Source: Takifugu bimaculatus (Eukaryota; Chordata; Actinopteri; Tetraodontiformes; Tetraodontidae). Taken from it: 64,000 nt of DNA. Position numbers and translations under genes: made by a program. Location: NCBI GenBank assembly GCA_004026145.2, contig CP034984.1, positions 1,399,946-1,463,945 of the forward strand. Direction: 5' to 3'. The notes below the pieces were generated by a model. It worked only from the letters and a program-made list of their open reading frames with translations. It ran no database searches and had not been told where the DNA came from. This document shows positions 14,111 to 36,859 of this stretch, piece by piece (the stretch's first letter is position 1; each line of letters begins with the position of its first letter).

Positions 14111-17100
14111 CAGGCTCTTAGAGGGAAGCAGCTAACACACGTACCTGTGCCTCCACACTCACTGTATTGTCCATGTTATGTACAGACACACGCCTCTGTG
14201 ATCACTTGAGAGCCAGAATAAAGGCAACAGAAACATTGCAAGGGTTCCATCACACATTCTGTTTTGACGCCAATGTGCATTCCGTTAAGGTTTTTGTGTA
14301 GTTGAAGGAAGTGCAAAAGCCAAAATGTCAGATTTGACAGAACTTGATGCCGGGACTGTCAGGGCGTCGGGTTCCAACCAGGAGTGACCTCCTGCTCTGT
14401 TGAGCTCAGCCACACAAACCCTTGCAGAGTGGAGCCCCTGGCCAGGGCCATGGGAGCTCACAGCACTCCCCACGCACACACCATACCATCGAGCGCTGCC
14501 TCTGTTCCTCCCCTCCTCTCCATCCCAGCCTTTCTAGAGCTCTCTGGGGAGTCTGTCTATCCACAGAGCGTGGGGATTGTTCAATTGCTGAGAAAATGTA
14601 CAAAATGCTCTCTCCTCTCTTTTGTTGAGCTATTCCATCTAGTGCGGAATCAACCAGTTGCTCTGAAAGCCCCCTTTGCTCTCCACTCAAGATGTCAACG
14701 TGGATTTGGTCCTCATGCATAGCTAATAATTACAATCGTGGACTAGAACTCAGGCATGCGCGCTCACACAGATTCGGGGTTGAGAGATTCGCGGTTCACG
14801 ACTGGGAGCATTTGACCCCCCTCTTTATTTGCCGTGTCCAAATGTGCAGAGGATTTCAACACAGCGCTCCATCATAGCTTGGGTGTTTAAACTGTTACAG
14901 ACGCGGGCTTGGAAAGGAGTGCTATCTGAAGGCACGTACATTCATCAACTTTAACTCCCTACAACTGATATCTCTGATGTTTTGAGATAAGTTTGGAGGA
15001 CATCCAAAAGGCTGTGAATCAAAATGATGTGCATGAGGAGCCAATGGGCTTAGTGCGTTGTGGGTTACCTTCTGAACTGTCTCCCATTAAAGGCTTGTAT
15101 TTGTTTATTTTTCCAGAACATAGGGAGTCACTCGCTAAGATTCAGTAAGTGAGAGTGCAAAATTTGCCCTCAGGCTGATACTTCTTTTTTTTTGGGGGGG
15201 TGGGAAATTCTGAGAAAGTTATATATATAAAAAAAGATTTTGGTTAGAGACTGGGGACGGGAAAAGTTAAAGATCTGTGCATTCTACTGAAACCCTTATT
15301 CACATGTATAAACCTTAACTGGCATGTTTTACTGACGGCTACTGAGCCCGCTTCACCTCTCTTTTACTGTTTGACGCTTAATTATTCCACGAGAGGTGCA
15401 ACACACTAGTAGGATTGTTGTTTTGGCAGGGCCTCATACGCAACTTAAATATCGAGGAAGTGGATTTTTCTCACAGTGACCAAGCTAAGTTGCGTGTGCA
15501 CTGTACAAACAAAACTTTTTCAGCTGTATTTTATTGCCAATACACCCAGTTGGGAAAAGCCTTTACCCTTTTTAGAGGAATGATGTAGCTGTAATATATT
15601 CACCACTGGGATTTGTGCGAATTAAATATTCTGAGGTGATTTTTTTTTTTCAAGCCATGGGGTCACAAACAAAACACCTATCAACATGGAAGTGGGCAGG
15701 AGAAAGTTGATGTTTTTCTTGGCAGAAGCCAAAGTGTTTCTCACCTACTCACTGCTCCCTCTCCCTCTTCCTCATCTATTCAGTCTATCCTCAACTGATC
15801 CACAGCGTCACCCCTTTTAACAGAGGCCAAGCTGTTAAAGACCCCATTACTGAAGTGAAGCGCACATTTCGCGTTTCCTCTGCGGACCTGAAAGTGTGGA
15901 GCACAAATTTTATGTAGAAATATATTGAGATTGGAGGCGAGTTCATGTGTGGAGTGGAGTGCCGTGGAGGGAAAGGTGGAGAGGTTGGGGAGAGAAGGCT
16001 CTGTCAGAATGGAAGGGCCAGAGTCGGGAGCCAGCGAGCGCTTCAAGCGTTAACGTAATTGAAAGAATGTGAAAAATGAGGCAGCGAGGCTCCCGAGCGG
16101 AGCGAAAGGTCAGAGTATGCCTCACACAAAACAACTGGCTGGAGGACGGCCTCATTAGACCATTAAATCAGCTGCCCTCTGTCTTTTCTCTTTTTTTCCC
16201 TCACTCTGCCTACTTTCTCACCTTCTTTCACCTCAGCACCACAATAGCCCTTCCTCTGCTTCCTTTCAAAGCGCTGCCTTTATTCCACGCTACTTGCTCG
16301 GCTTTCAAAATAAAAGGCTGCACTGCTTGTACCATTTAGCGCTCTTCAGTTCAGGTCAGACTCGGGCCCTGATCTAGTCTTGGCCCATCTTGGCCCAGTG
16401 CGCGGTGCTGTACCGTAACTGTCTTTGGTCTGTATTGATCTGCTGTTACTGGATACGGTGGGGAGAGGAGTCGATAAGTGCTCTGTGGATTACAGGTCAC
16501 TTGTACTTATGTGTGTAAGATAATCAATAGGCAGTGCATTTCTTTCTCTGGTGGCCCCTCCCCTCTGTTGTTCTTGCAGTCTCCATCTGCAGCACTTGCT
16601 CTGCAAAGTATCCTCCCATCTTCTGCTACTGTCACACAGTTATTGTGAAAACAGTACACTAAATAGTCCTTTGTCCTACTGAACTGACCCTGCTCTGGCC
16701 ACCATTCAGGAAAAATTGTTGCAAAATATTGCACATCAGTTGATTATTTTGTGTTAACATTGCTGAGCCGAGGCCTAGCAATAATCAACCTGCCTGAGAA
16801 ACAGCCTGTGATCCAGCTGGTCCTCGTATGGCCGACCACAGAGGTCTGCCGTGGCCCTCGGCCTGTGGTCAATAACGTTTCAAAGGCTAAAACTGGAGCA
16901 GTTTCTGTCTGAAGAGGAGAGGATGATTTAAACAGCTTCACCACAGACACTCATCCCATCGATCCATCTGATCGCCTATTGGCAAAACCACAGATCTGAA
17001 GGAACGCAGCGCACAGCCTCCCGCAGTGAGCGCAGCCGCTTTCGACTATCAGAGGGGTTCTGTGTGATGAAATTTCATGCAAAAGCATGGACACTGCCAG

Positions 17101-17299
17101 AGGGTAGATATACGGATACAGTACATACAAAGGTCCACATAAACACACAGGCACTGCACCGACAGTGTGTGAGACCTCGGCGTGTTCAAAGGGAGGCCGA
17201 GAGCTCCTCATTTGCTCTCCTAGGACACGCAAGAGCAACGTTTAAGGAACAATTCCAAACCCAAAAAAACATATTGATACTTGGCCTAACCTCTAAATT

Positions 17300-17600
17300 C
17301 AATAAATAGCATACGCTTTGGAGAATTTGCGCGTCAAATTTGATGTGGACCATGACAAAAACACAAGACAGACGGCTGTGATTTGCTCGCGCTGTCTGTA
17401 ATAAATTCAAATGCATTTGTTTTGAAATGCATTATTGCTGCTTGGCAGGTCATGTACGAGATAACACAAGGCTCGCTGAGACATAATTAGGAGCCGTTGT
17501 GCGAGCAAAGTTAATATGCTTTAAACGCAAACAAGAACTGGCAGGAATATACTATTAATCACCAGCTTTTGTTCAGCTCCGTAAATAGCAACATTTTGGA
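17300..17600. promoter_or_regulatory. Candidate regulatory block next to exon 7, with a 12-base palindrome
   Basis: About 400 bases downstream of exon 7 in intron 7. It contains the perfect palindrome CAAATGCATTTG (17408-17419), a second AAATGCATTA just after, TAATTA (17484-17489) and ACTATTAATCACC. The balanced, unique, homeodomain-word-rich composition is typical of vertebrate developmental enhancers. Conservation untested. Confidence 0.35.
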
Positions 17601-17915
17601 AGGAGAGTTACAGGCACTGACGCTTGCTTTCAAGTGCAACGGGGGCTGAGAATGTTCATTTTTAGGTGTGACTGTGTGTTGACATGGATGCCACTCAAAA
17701 AGCAGGATAATCCAGCGCGTGAGAGGAAGGACTGGGACGTCTGTGTAAGGATGTGCCATCCATTCACTGTTGATCACACTTGAGATGGGGTTAAAGTGTT
17801 GGCAACTCTATTCAACCGTGATGATTAATATGTTCTGCATGGATCTGCGCCCGCATCTACGTGCATTTATGTGTTCACGCTTGAGCGCACGAATATATGG
17901 AGTGCTCCTGTGGTC

Positions 17916-17932
17916 GTGTGTGTGTGTGTGTG
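17916..17932. repeat. (GT)8 microsatellite beside exon 7
   Basis: Perfect GT run on the plus strand, so CA in the meis2 transcript, starting 34 bases after the exon 7 donor. Confidence 0.95.
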
Positions 17933-17965
17933 GACAGTTGGTGCCAATTTCTATGTAGCACTCAC

Positions 17966-29348
<11,383 letters not shown>

Positions 29349-29442
29349 CAGGCTGCGCTCCAATAAACTCCTGGATCTGTCGTGTGTTTAATATCCCAGT
29401 CCCGGTAAGAAAGTCAGCTTTCAACCAACTTTGCGAATTCTC

Positions 29443-29478
29443 CTATTCGCCAGTGTGGCTCAGTTGAGACCGTTGCAT
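29443..29478 (-). other. Upstream short open frame in the meis2 leader
   Basis: ATG CAA CGG TCT ... GAA TAG, 11 codons plus stop, ending 95 bases before the meis2 ATG. Two other ATGs open short frames further up (near 29571 and 29584). These would be upstream frames only if transcription starts above them, which is likely but not shown. Confidence 0.3.
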
Positions 29479-29625
29479 CGGGGAGTTTTTTTTCTCAATT
29501 AGTCTCGTTTCCCCTCTTTCCTCGGCAAAAGAAGAAAAAATGCGCCAAAGTGAGGGTTACAATCGGCCCATCAACAACCTGCATGTAACTAAACTGTCGT
29601 GTCTCATGGCTTTTTGCCACTCCAG

Positions 29626-29635
29626 CTGTCAATCA
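29626..29635 (-). promoter_or_regulatory. PBX-MEIS composite site TGATTGACAG
   Basis: The minus strand reads TGATTGACAG, a perfect match to the established consensus for PBX-MEIS/PREP heterodimers, 278 bases upstream of the meis2 start codon. The position suggests that MEIS proteins may act on their own promoter; that is inference. A ten-base word is expected about 0.1 times in 64 kb counting both strands, and it occurs twice here (see also 60072-60081). Confidence 0.6.
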
Positions 29636-30748
29636 AAGCCAGAGGTTGTCAAGGTAATGAATGAATGACGGTTGGTGATGATGTTCGAGAGAAGGACGAA
29701 TCTTTTTAGTCCGTTTTCATCCGGCAAGTCCGCGTTTCCTTTAAAGCTTCCAGATCGCTATCTTGTTTTATTATCACTCTTTCTTTTAAAAAATGGAGAA
29801 AAAAGAGGCAGCAGAAATTGCGATTGCGATTCGGATCTCTCCTTTCTTCCCCCCGTAGGTATTTCGTCTATCTGGCGAAACTGAGATGAGTGAGTGTCAG
29901 CGAGTGTTGGCAGGTTGGCTGCTAGCTTGCTTATAGAAACAGAGTCAGTTCGCAGCGCTGAGCGGTGGGCGAATGAAATGACGGATCCCGGAAGTAGCGG
30001 TGGCCATAGCCAGTCCTATAGCAGCTCCAGAAAAGAGAGAGGAGAGACCAAATCTTGTGATATGCAGAGTGTGTGCGAGGAACGGGGACGGCTTCAACTC
30101 CACACTGGGGGTAAAAAAGCCAAAGCAGCACAGCTCCAACTCCCACCCCAATTCCGCCTCGCAGAGAAGAGTCCTGTAAAGAAAGAGGAGCAGAGAAGAG
30201 TGTGTGAGGAAGGTTTGAAGCAGCGCGCACACTTTGGCGGCCATTCATCACATAACACACGACACCGAATCATGTTTTAACACAAAATGACGCACATAAA
30301 CTTTTACGCACGGATAAACAGCGAATGCGTAAAATCGCAGCCGGCGCGTAAGTTAAACAAAGGATTGTCCCGAGCTGAAATTATCAGGATATCTCATGAA
30401 TACTGACTTTAATATATGAGCATGACGCTTACTTGTTATCTGTTTTGTGGTTATAAGCTGGTGTGCCTAATATGTCAGTAATGCCTCCTAATCTCGCAGC
30501 TAATTATTGCTCCAGTCTCTCTCTCGTTCTTTTTTTTAATTTTTTTTTTGTAGCAAATTAAACCACACACCGCACCCCTGCGAGCTCAGAATGAACTTTT
30601 CCTGGAGGCGAAAAAAGCTTTTGTGGAGGAAGTAATTTTGTATATTTCTTTCGTCCAATCGGCTGTTCAGATAGAAATCCGCGCCTCACCTCGGAGTAGT
30701 CAATTATCAAAGCCCCCTCCACCCTCCACCACCACCCCCCAAAAGATC

Positions 30749-30756
30749 ATCAATCA
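30749..30756 (-). promoter_or_regulatory. PBX-HOX type site TGATTGAT
   Basis: TGATTGAT on the minus strand, the classical target of PBX with anterior HOX proteins, 1.4 kb upstream of the meis2 ATG. An eight-base word recurs by chance, and other copies lie at 991-998, 39804-39811, 59860-59867 and 62518-62525. The weight comes from closeness to the promoter. Confidence 0.3.
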
Positions 30757-31729
30757 TGTAAGGAGATTGAAGTTTAGAGGAGGAGCAAAGCCGCGGTCAT
30801 CGATTGCAGTGGAGCCCTGTTTGGAGTCTTGGGCACTTTTACGCACAAAACAGAAGCAGGCCACGCATCCCCTTTAAGATTTAGCTCCATCAGTACTAAG
30901 ATGGCACCGTGGCCGCATTGACAGACTCTCATAAAAGCTCCATTTATGGCTTCGTAACACTTTTGATGGTCGAAATTAATTATTCACAGGTTAGGATTAA
31001 AGAAGACACGCGCTCAGGGAGATGGGTTGCGGCTACCGTTGGAGGGTCAATAAACTCCCGCCCTACCCAACAAACAAAATAGCCAGCAGAGTCGCTCAGG
31101 GTCAATTACAGAAATAGCGGGGGTCTTAAAAAATAGTGGGTGAAAAAAAAAAGATTTAATAAATGAAACCGTGGCAACAGTTATGTTTGTTGGCATAAAT
31201 GGGGGTGGGAAGTGAGGGACTGCTGGGTTTGACAAACGACTGTGTGGACATTTCAACGCGCAATACCCCGGGAAGGAGCTGCAGAGCGGTGCGCAGAGAG
31301 CCAAGGCATTCACCGTCTCCAAGACTCTCTTCCACTGTAAACACAAGCCGCTCGGCAGCCTCGACCACTGAAGACTGATATTTTCATAAGCTAAATACTA
31401 TCGTTCACGTTGATTTGTGCGCTAACGCTTGACTTTTTCCCCCCTTCCACCCTCTTTCTGGACAATCCCGGTAAGTGGAATCAACCTTGTGTTGTACTTT
31501 ATTTGCCGATTTGTTGCAGTCGCGCGCATTTAAGTAGAAAAGACGCCTTTCCAGGCTCGATTTTTGTATTTTATGATAACGTTATTGTTTTGGGTTTTTT
31601 AGACTCTTAAAAGCCACCTCTCGCTGATTTTAACGCACAGGCTACAGATCGTGCGGCATTTTTCCAAAGTTATTGTTGAAATATGTGATTTGGCCCCGAG
31701 GCAAGTGATGTAAACACCCGAAGTGTGTG

Positions 31730-32070
31730 AAAATAGCGGAGGCTAATTATGCGTGTCCACGGCTCTAGAAAGACACCCATGCCTATAAAACTTCCAGCAA
31801 CGACTCAAAACGACGGGAAATTTGGGACTCCATCTTTTGTTAACTATTTGTTGGACTAATTAATAGCAGCTATAAACTCAAGCCTTCACCATTAGCTACG
31901 TTCAGGTTTCGAAATTGGTTAATTTTGGCCCATTAACGCCACCTGATGCCACATTACGCGAGCCGCTGTTTCATTTTCTAATTTTATTTTAATCACCATT
32001 CACTGAATAGGTGATTAAAATTAATTTTCATCATAAACAAGACCCGTGCCAACTTAAATCCCCTTTTGTC
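31730..32070. promoter_or_regulatory. Candidate regulatory block with a long inverted repeat
   Basis: Block about 2.4-2.7 kb upstream of the meis2 ATG. It contains GGCTAATTATGCG, GACTAATTAATAGC and GGTTAATTTTGG, plus a 36-base near-palindrome at 31986-32021 whose 12-base arms carry TAATCACC and GGTGATTA. Conservation untested. Confidence 0.35.
31986..32021. repeat. Inverted repeat, 12-base perfect arms
   Basis: Left arm ATTTTAATCACC (31986-31997), spacer of 12 bases, right arm GGTGATTAAAAT (32010-32021). The spacer itself holds ATTCA-C-TGAAT, so the symmetry continues almost to the centre. Each arm has a homeodomain-type TAATC/GATTA core. Confidence 0.85.
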
Positions 32071-32559
32071 TGCAACATGACGGCGTTTGCAAGCCAAATA
32101 ATTCCAGAAGGAGGACTCTCAGAGGCGATGATCCGTTTTTAAAAACTAGTTTGGGTTTCCAGGTGCGCGCTCACTATTCGTACGCATATGAAAAAAAGGC
32201 GGGGGGGTGGACGAAAAATCAGGGGATGACATTAACAGGCGGTAAAATTTCATCTGGTGGTGTCAAATTGGGGTCAGTTTAGGGTTAAAGCTCTCGGTGT
32301 CCGTGTGGGACATGGCCAGCTGCGGTTGGGTTCATCTGGAGGAGGGGGGGGGGCAAGATCCATTTCAAGGAAAACACTAGTGGGACAATCACCAGGCTAA
32401 AGATCCACTGAATGTCACATCCTGAAAGGTGCGCGGGGCCGCCTGCCTGCTTTCGGGCGGCAGCACGGAGACCTCCCCCCCTCCTCTGTTTACTCGTTCG
32501 CGGGACTTACACGTCCTCTCTCCGTCTCCTGCCCTGCAGGGCTCGGCTGTTACAGGCCA

Positions 32560-32900
32560 GCCTGTTGCTAAATATGGAGAGAAATGCATTGTTGATTTAA
32601 TTCCCTCAAAAAGATTACTGATATGAAACGGGCTTCAAATCCTCTTAGTGACCTTAAACACTCCTGGAGAAACAATTGGCGCTCAACCACAGGAACAAAT
32701 AAAATCGCCCTAATCTTGTTTGTAACTTTGTTCTTCTTTGGCCCTCTTCACTATTTGAGATTATGCAAATCAGCTAAGCTAATGTATAGAGGCGCCGAGA
32801 TAAGAGTGGATCACAGCCTCATATACTGGAGTTCACGGGAACCTCTTCCAGCCTGTCCAGTCAAGAACGGGAATTAAGCGATACCCGCTCAGTCATTTTA
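32560..32900. promoter_or_regulatory. Candidate regulatory block with a POU octamer
   Basis: Unique block with ATGCAAAT (32763-32770), AACAATTGG (32671-32679), CTTTGTTCTTCTTTGG and GAGATAAGAGTGG. SOX, POU and TCF type words lie together, as in neural enhancers. Conservation untested. Confidence 0.33.
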
Positions 32901-34389
32901 TATAAAACTTTATTTTTAACACAGAGCTTCACATTGTCTTATACACCTACTGAGGCCAAATTCTGCTCATTTCAATTATGCGTCTTTGCCCTCTTTCCGG
33001 TTAGGTATATTTAAAAATTGCATCTCGAGTGAAAGTTTGATTTACTGATGATAATTTGGCACCTCGTTGTTTTGCTCATGCTGAACGCATTAGTCATCTG
33101 GATCTGAACTCTCTCTGACCCTGGAATGAAATGTGACTATAGGGTTTCAGAAAGTAGCGTGAGCAACTCAAATACTTGTAAAAGTTTCGCGACTAACTGT
33201 AAATTCTTCGGCTCCAAAGCCTCATTTTCCCCTCCACCGATTCTCAGACTCTGGTGTCAGCGGGTTAGTGCAGGGGAGGAGGGACAGAGAGGGAGAGAGA
33301 GGGGGGAGACCATCGCTGAGGGGAACCGCGGCTTCTCCCTGCGTAAAAGCGGCTCTCATTGGAAATAGGCGGCCATATAGCGACACCTGGCGGTTTTAGA
33401 GGGCATCGATCTGGTGAAAGCGTTGCAGCAAATCAGAGACCAATAAAACTAAAACAAAAGAAGTCATTAGCTAAACTGGCACGATTAGTACTTTTTAAAA
33501 AAAATGCGTTTGATTTGATTTAGATTGTAATGCTGGCGAGTCCATTCAGATTCGTAACGACACAGAAGCACGAACATTAAAATTTAGAGAAGAAAATGTC
33601 TCTGCCCGTGTGGATGCATTTTTGGCTCATGGAGTTTTCACTCGTTTGCAGCTCGGATCCTGTTGGAACCCAGCACGTCTGGAAATGCTGTCATTTAAGC
33701 AGCTTTTAACGCGATGATTTGTCTTCAGGTGAAGGCGCCATTATTCTGAAAGTGTGAATTAAGGATTCAAATGAAATTATTTCCTACGTTAAAAAAGTGA
33801 AACAATAGAAATAAAAGAAAAATTAAAGTCGAGGATATGGGAAATTAAATATTCGAGAAAAAACACCGAGGCCGAAATTATTAAAGCCTGTTGTTATTTT
33901 TGTATCTGGTTTTAATTATTTCATTTGAAAAATCTGAAACAAATATATTTGTTTAAATACAAAAATAATCGAAGCACGTAGTGTCCGGTTAAGTTATTGT
34001 TTATTATACTATTTAATAACAGAAATGAGCCGACGGTAAATTTAATGCTAAAAGTTCACACGTCAAATTTGTAGACTAAGTCATTCTTTTCATTTCTATT
34101 ATCTGAACGCGTAAAAACAAATAAAAATCACCTTGTGGAGCTCCGAGTGTCAGTTCTGCTCAGCTGTGACACACTTTGAGCAGGTCACCGCCGAGATTAG
34201 AGCCCGTCGTTAACGCCTGTGTGGATACACCAAATGCTGATTTAATGAGCTTGCGCCGGGTGTTTGTCCCAGAATACCTGGTGTGCATGTGTTAGGAACG
34301 CCACAGACCGTAATCCTCCTGTTTTTCCTCCTTAACACGTGGTTTTGGGGACAGCTCGATACGCGCAGCCACAAAGGCGCGCGGGAAAA

Positions 34390-34830
34390 TGGCTATAATT
34401 TTAGATATCTTTTTTAAAGGTTGGATTGAAACAGATCGAGGCTCATAAAGGCCCATATCCAGCCACATTACCAGATGTAATTGAGAGAAGTTTAAGTGGA
34501 GGCCGGGAAAGCGAGGAGTTAATAGCGGTGACCCTCTTGCTGTGCCTCTGTCGCTCATCATTTATCAGGCTTAAGGGGCTTAAACAGGCAGCCCAGGCCC
34601 ACCTTTTATTACATATCAAACCCTCTCTCCCTTATCTGCATTATAGGAAGTGCATGCATCGTTGCCTGTTACGCGGATTTGGAAATAGAAACATGTCCAA
34701 TAAAGTCGCCCTCCTCCGCTGATCTGAGGAAATATGGCTCCGGGCGCCGGAGAATCAACCCCGGCGATTTAAGCCTTCATTAAATTGTCTTAATTCCCCC
34801 ACTCAGCTTTAAAATGAACACAAATTCCAC
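34390..34830. promoter_or_regulatory. Candidate regulatory block upstream of meis2
   Basis: Long unique block about 5.0-5.5 kb upstream of the meis2 ATG with TATAATTTTAGATATC, GATGTAATTGAG, TCATTTATCAGGC and CATTAAATTGTCTTAATTCC. It is open for 99 codons on the plus strand, but the translation resembles nothing known. Conservation untested. Confidence 0.33.
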
Positions 34831-35828
34831 CCTCGCCTTGTTTGTCCAGCCTGGGAGCGGGGAAATGTGAAGTGTCGACGTTTTCAAGCTTCCAATAAGA
34901 TCAGAAAGGGTATAAAACTACAAAGTTGAAAGTGCGCGAGTGTCCGAGATTACGCACGGAGAGCAGATATTTCACACGGCTGTAAAAAAAAAAAAAAATG
35001 CTGTGCATGTGCGATCAGAAAATAACATTCGATTTATGAATAAATGCAGGTAATTAAAAAAAACTGAATAGATAACTGTGCTGTATTTACCTCTAAGCTA
35101 CCTTTCAATAATCACGAGCTTCGCTTAGAGTCTTTGCTGTATTAGAATTTAAAAAAAAAAAAGATTTCTAAAAATGTCTTTCTAATTCTAAAGTTGTTTT
35201 ATTTGTTGAAGCAACCCTGACCCCGTGTTGTCAGCTCAACTTGAGGGTTGCCCAACAGGGTTTCCTCCAAGGAGGGCTCAGGCAGTCAGCCTGAACGCAG
35301 CTGCATTCACATGGGCTGGCTGCTTTTGATATTCCAGTCACACAACAGAGTAAACACTGCTTTCCCGTTCAATAAACATCATTGACGAGCCTCCATATCC
35401 GCCCATTGAAATTCACTGCCGTTTTCATTTGTAAATGGAAGTTTTATTTTAACCAGCATTAAATCTGTATCATGTTGAAACAACTGCTTCTGTGAAATTA
35501 TGGATGTTTTAATGCTGTGACATTAAAATGTATTTTTTTTTAAAGAAAGGGTTATTTGTGTGTGTGTTTTCTTCCTCATAACAAATGCTAGATAACTAGC
35601 CAACAAAGCTATACGCGCTAAAAGAACAAAAAAAACATTTTAAAAAGGTGTTTGCATTACAATGAATGGAATAAAACGTAAAGTTGTTTAACCCTGACAC
35701 CGTGCGGCCTTCACTTGAGAAAAATGAGCAGGCAAACAAATGCAGACGTCTCCTGTTTGTGTGTTTTGGTTTTGTCCTGCTTTTATTTCCTTCCTGTTTA
35801 CGCGTTCCCACTCCCGCCACCTTCCCCA

Positions 35829-35854
35829 CTCCCTCCCTCCCTCCCTCCCTCCCC
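35829..35854. repeat. (CTCC)n repeat
   Basis: Tetranucleotide pyrimidine run, intergenic. Confidence 0.9.
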
Positions 35855-35869
35855 CTCTATCTCAACTGG

Positions 35870-36190
35870 TTGGGCGGGAGTTCACATGATCAAGCCTGCC
35901 ACCCAGGTAATTACCTGGCATTGTCAAATAAAGCGGCCACTGATTCAAATGAGCAGTGAAATATCAAAGAGCGCCGTTGCCTTTGCGGCGGCGCCTCATC
36001 CACGCAGGAGACGGAGAGGAGATCTGAGAGCTCGGGGGAGCTGCAGGGAGGCAGGGACAACATTCAGCCTTCCATTCCTACATAAATATCACCAATGTCG
36101 GCAACAGAGCCAAACATGTCCGGGTTCACCCGAGCGTGTTTATTGGTATCACACAGCCCGCTTGTCCATTATTAGCGGCTGGTATCCTTG
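35870..36190. promoter_or_regulatory. Candidate regulatory block with CAGGTAATTACCTG palindrome
   Basis: Perfect 16-base palindrome at 35903-35918 (CCAGGTAATTACCTGG): two outward-reading CAGGTA E-boxes, the ZEB/Snail class, around a TAATTA homeodomain core. CATTGTCAAATAAAG and CACTGATTCAAATGAG follow. Further on lie ACATAAATATCACC and CCATTATTAGCGG. Conservation untested. Confidence 0.35.
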
Positions 36191-36859
36191 ATGGTGGCTG
36201 CAGAGCAACTTCAACAAGAGCGACGACGCTGTGCTGACAGACCTTGCTGATGTGCTTCCTGCTGCGTGTCTCTCCAAAGGTCAGAGGTCGGGGAGGCATG
36301 AATCCAAATGTGCTCTGAAGCTGTCACGAGTGGAGCGGTCATCCGGTGCTTCTCTGCTCGTCTTTAATCTGGATTTAATGCTTTTATGAAATCAAACGTG
36401 AGATAGAGGTGAACCTGTCAAGCCTAGAACTGAAGAGTCCGATTAGCTCGGTTAGCTAAATTTAATTGATGCCCTTTCCTTCAGAATCACGCCTTGTCCA
36501 GGGAGGTCTAACAACGGGACCTTTGACCCCTGGACACCGTAAGGGGATGTTGATCCCAGTGAATGATGCCAGCGCTCTGGAAAGATGCATTTAAGGAAAG
36601 AAAAAAACAGCTTCCGCGAGACAAGCGGCGTCCTGGGACTTCCGCCGAGCGTGGCGAGAGTACCTGTGATTTGACTTGCCACTTCTAAATGGAAGTTGAA
36701 TAGGTTACAATGAGCAACAACAAATAACGCTCACGATGCTTTAGTGGCTGCTTCTCGTGGTTGCAGGCGAAATACGGCTGCCGTAGATGTTTGAGCGTTT
36801 AATGCGGTAAACACACACTCCCCGCCCCCCTCTGGCACTCGCAGGGCTCCCAGGGACAC

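Larger units (their letters stand above)
1..17965 (-). other. meis2: meis2 intron 7, partial (3' end outside the window)
   Basis: At least 17.9 kb of intron follows exon 7 on the minus strand. No coding exon was recognised, including on a search for the homeodomain peptide. It contains short simple repeats and several non-repetitive AT-rich blocks with TAAT, TGACAG and TGTTTAT words, listed separately. The rest is ordinary unique DNA in which I see nothing else. A very large intron before the homeodomain exons is a known property of Meis2 genes. Confidence 0.8.
29349..30350 (-). promoter_or_regulatory. meis2: meis2 5' UTR and promoter-proximal region
   Basis: About 1 kb directly upstream of the start codon, rich in CpG and in purine/pyrimidine tracts. 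There is no clear TATA box in the right orientation, which fits a CpG-type promoter. The transcription start cannot be fixed from sequence, so the 5' UTR boundary is unknown. It contains a perfect PBX-MEIS composite site (29626-29635) and several upstream ATGs with short frames. Extent is approximate. Confidence 0.6.
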
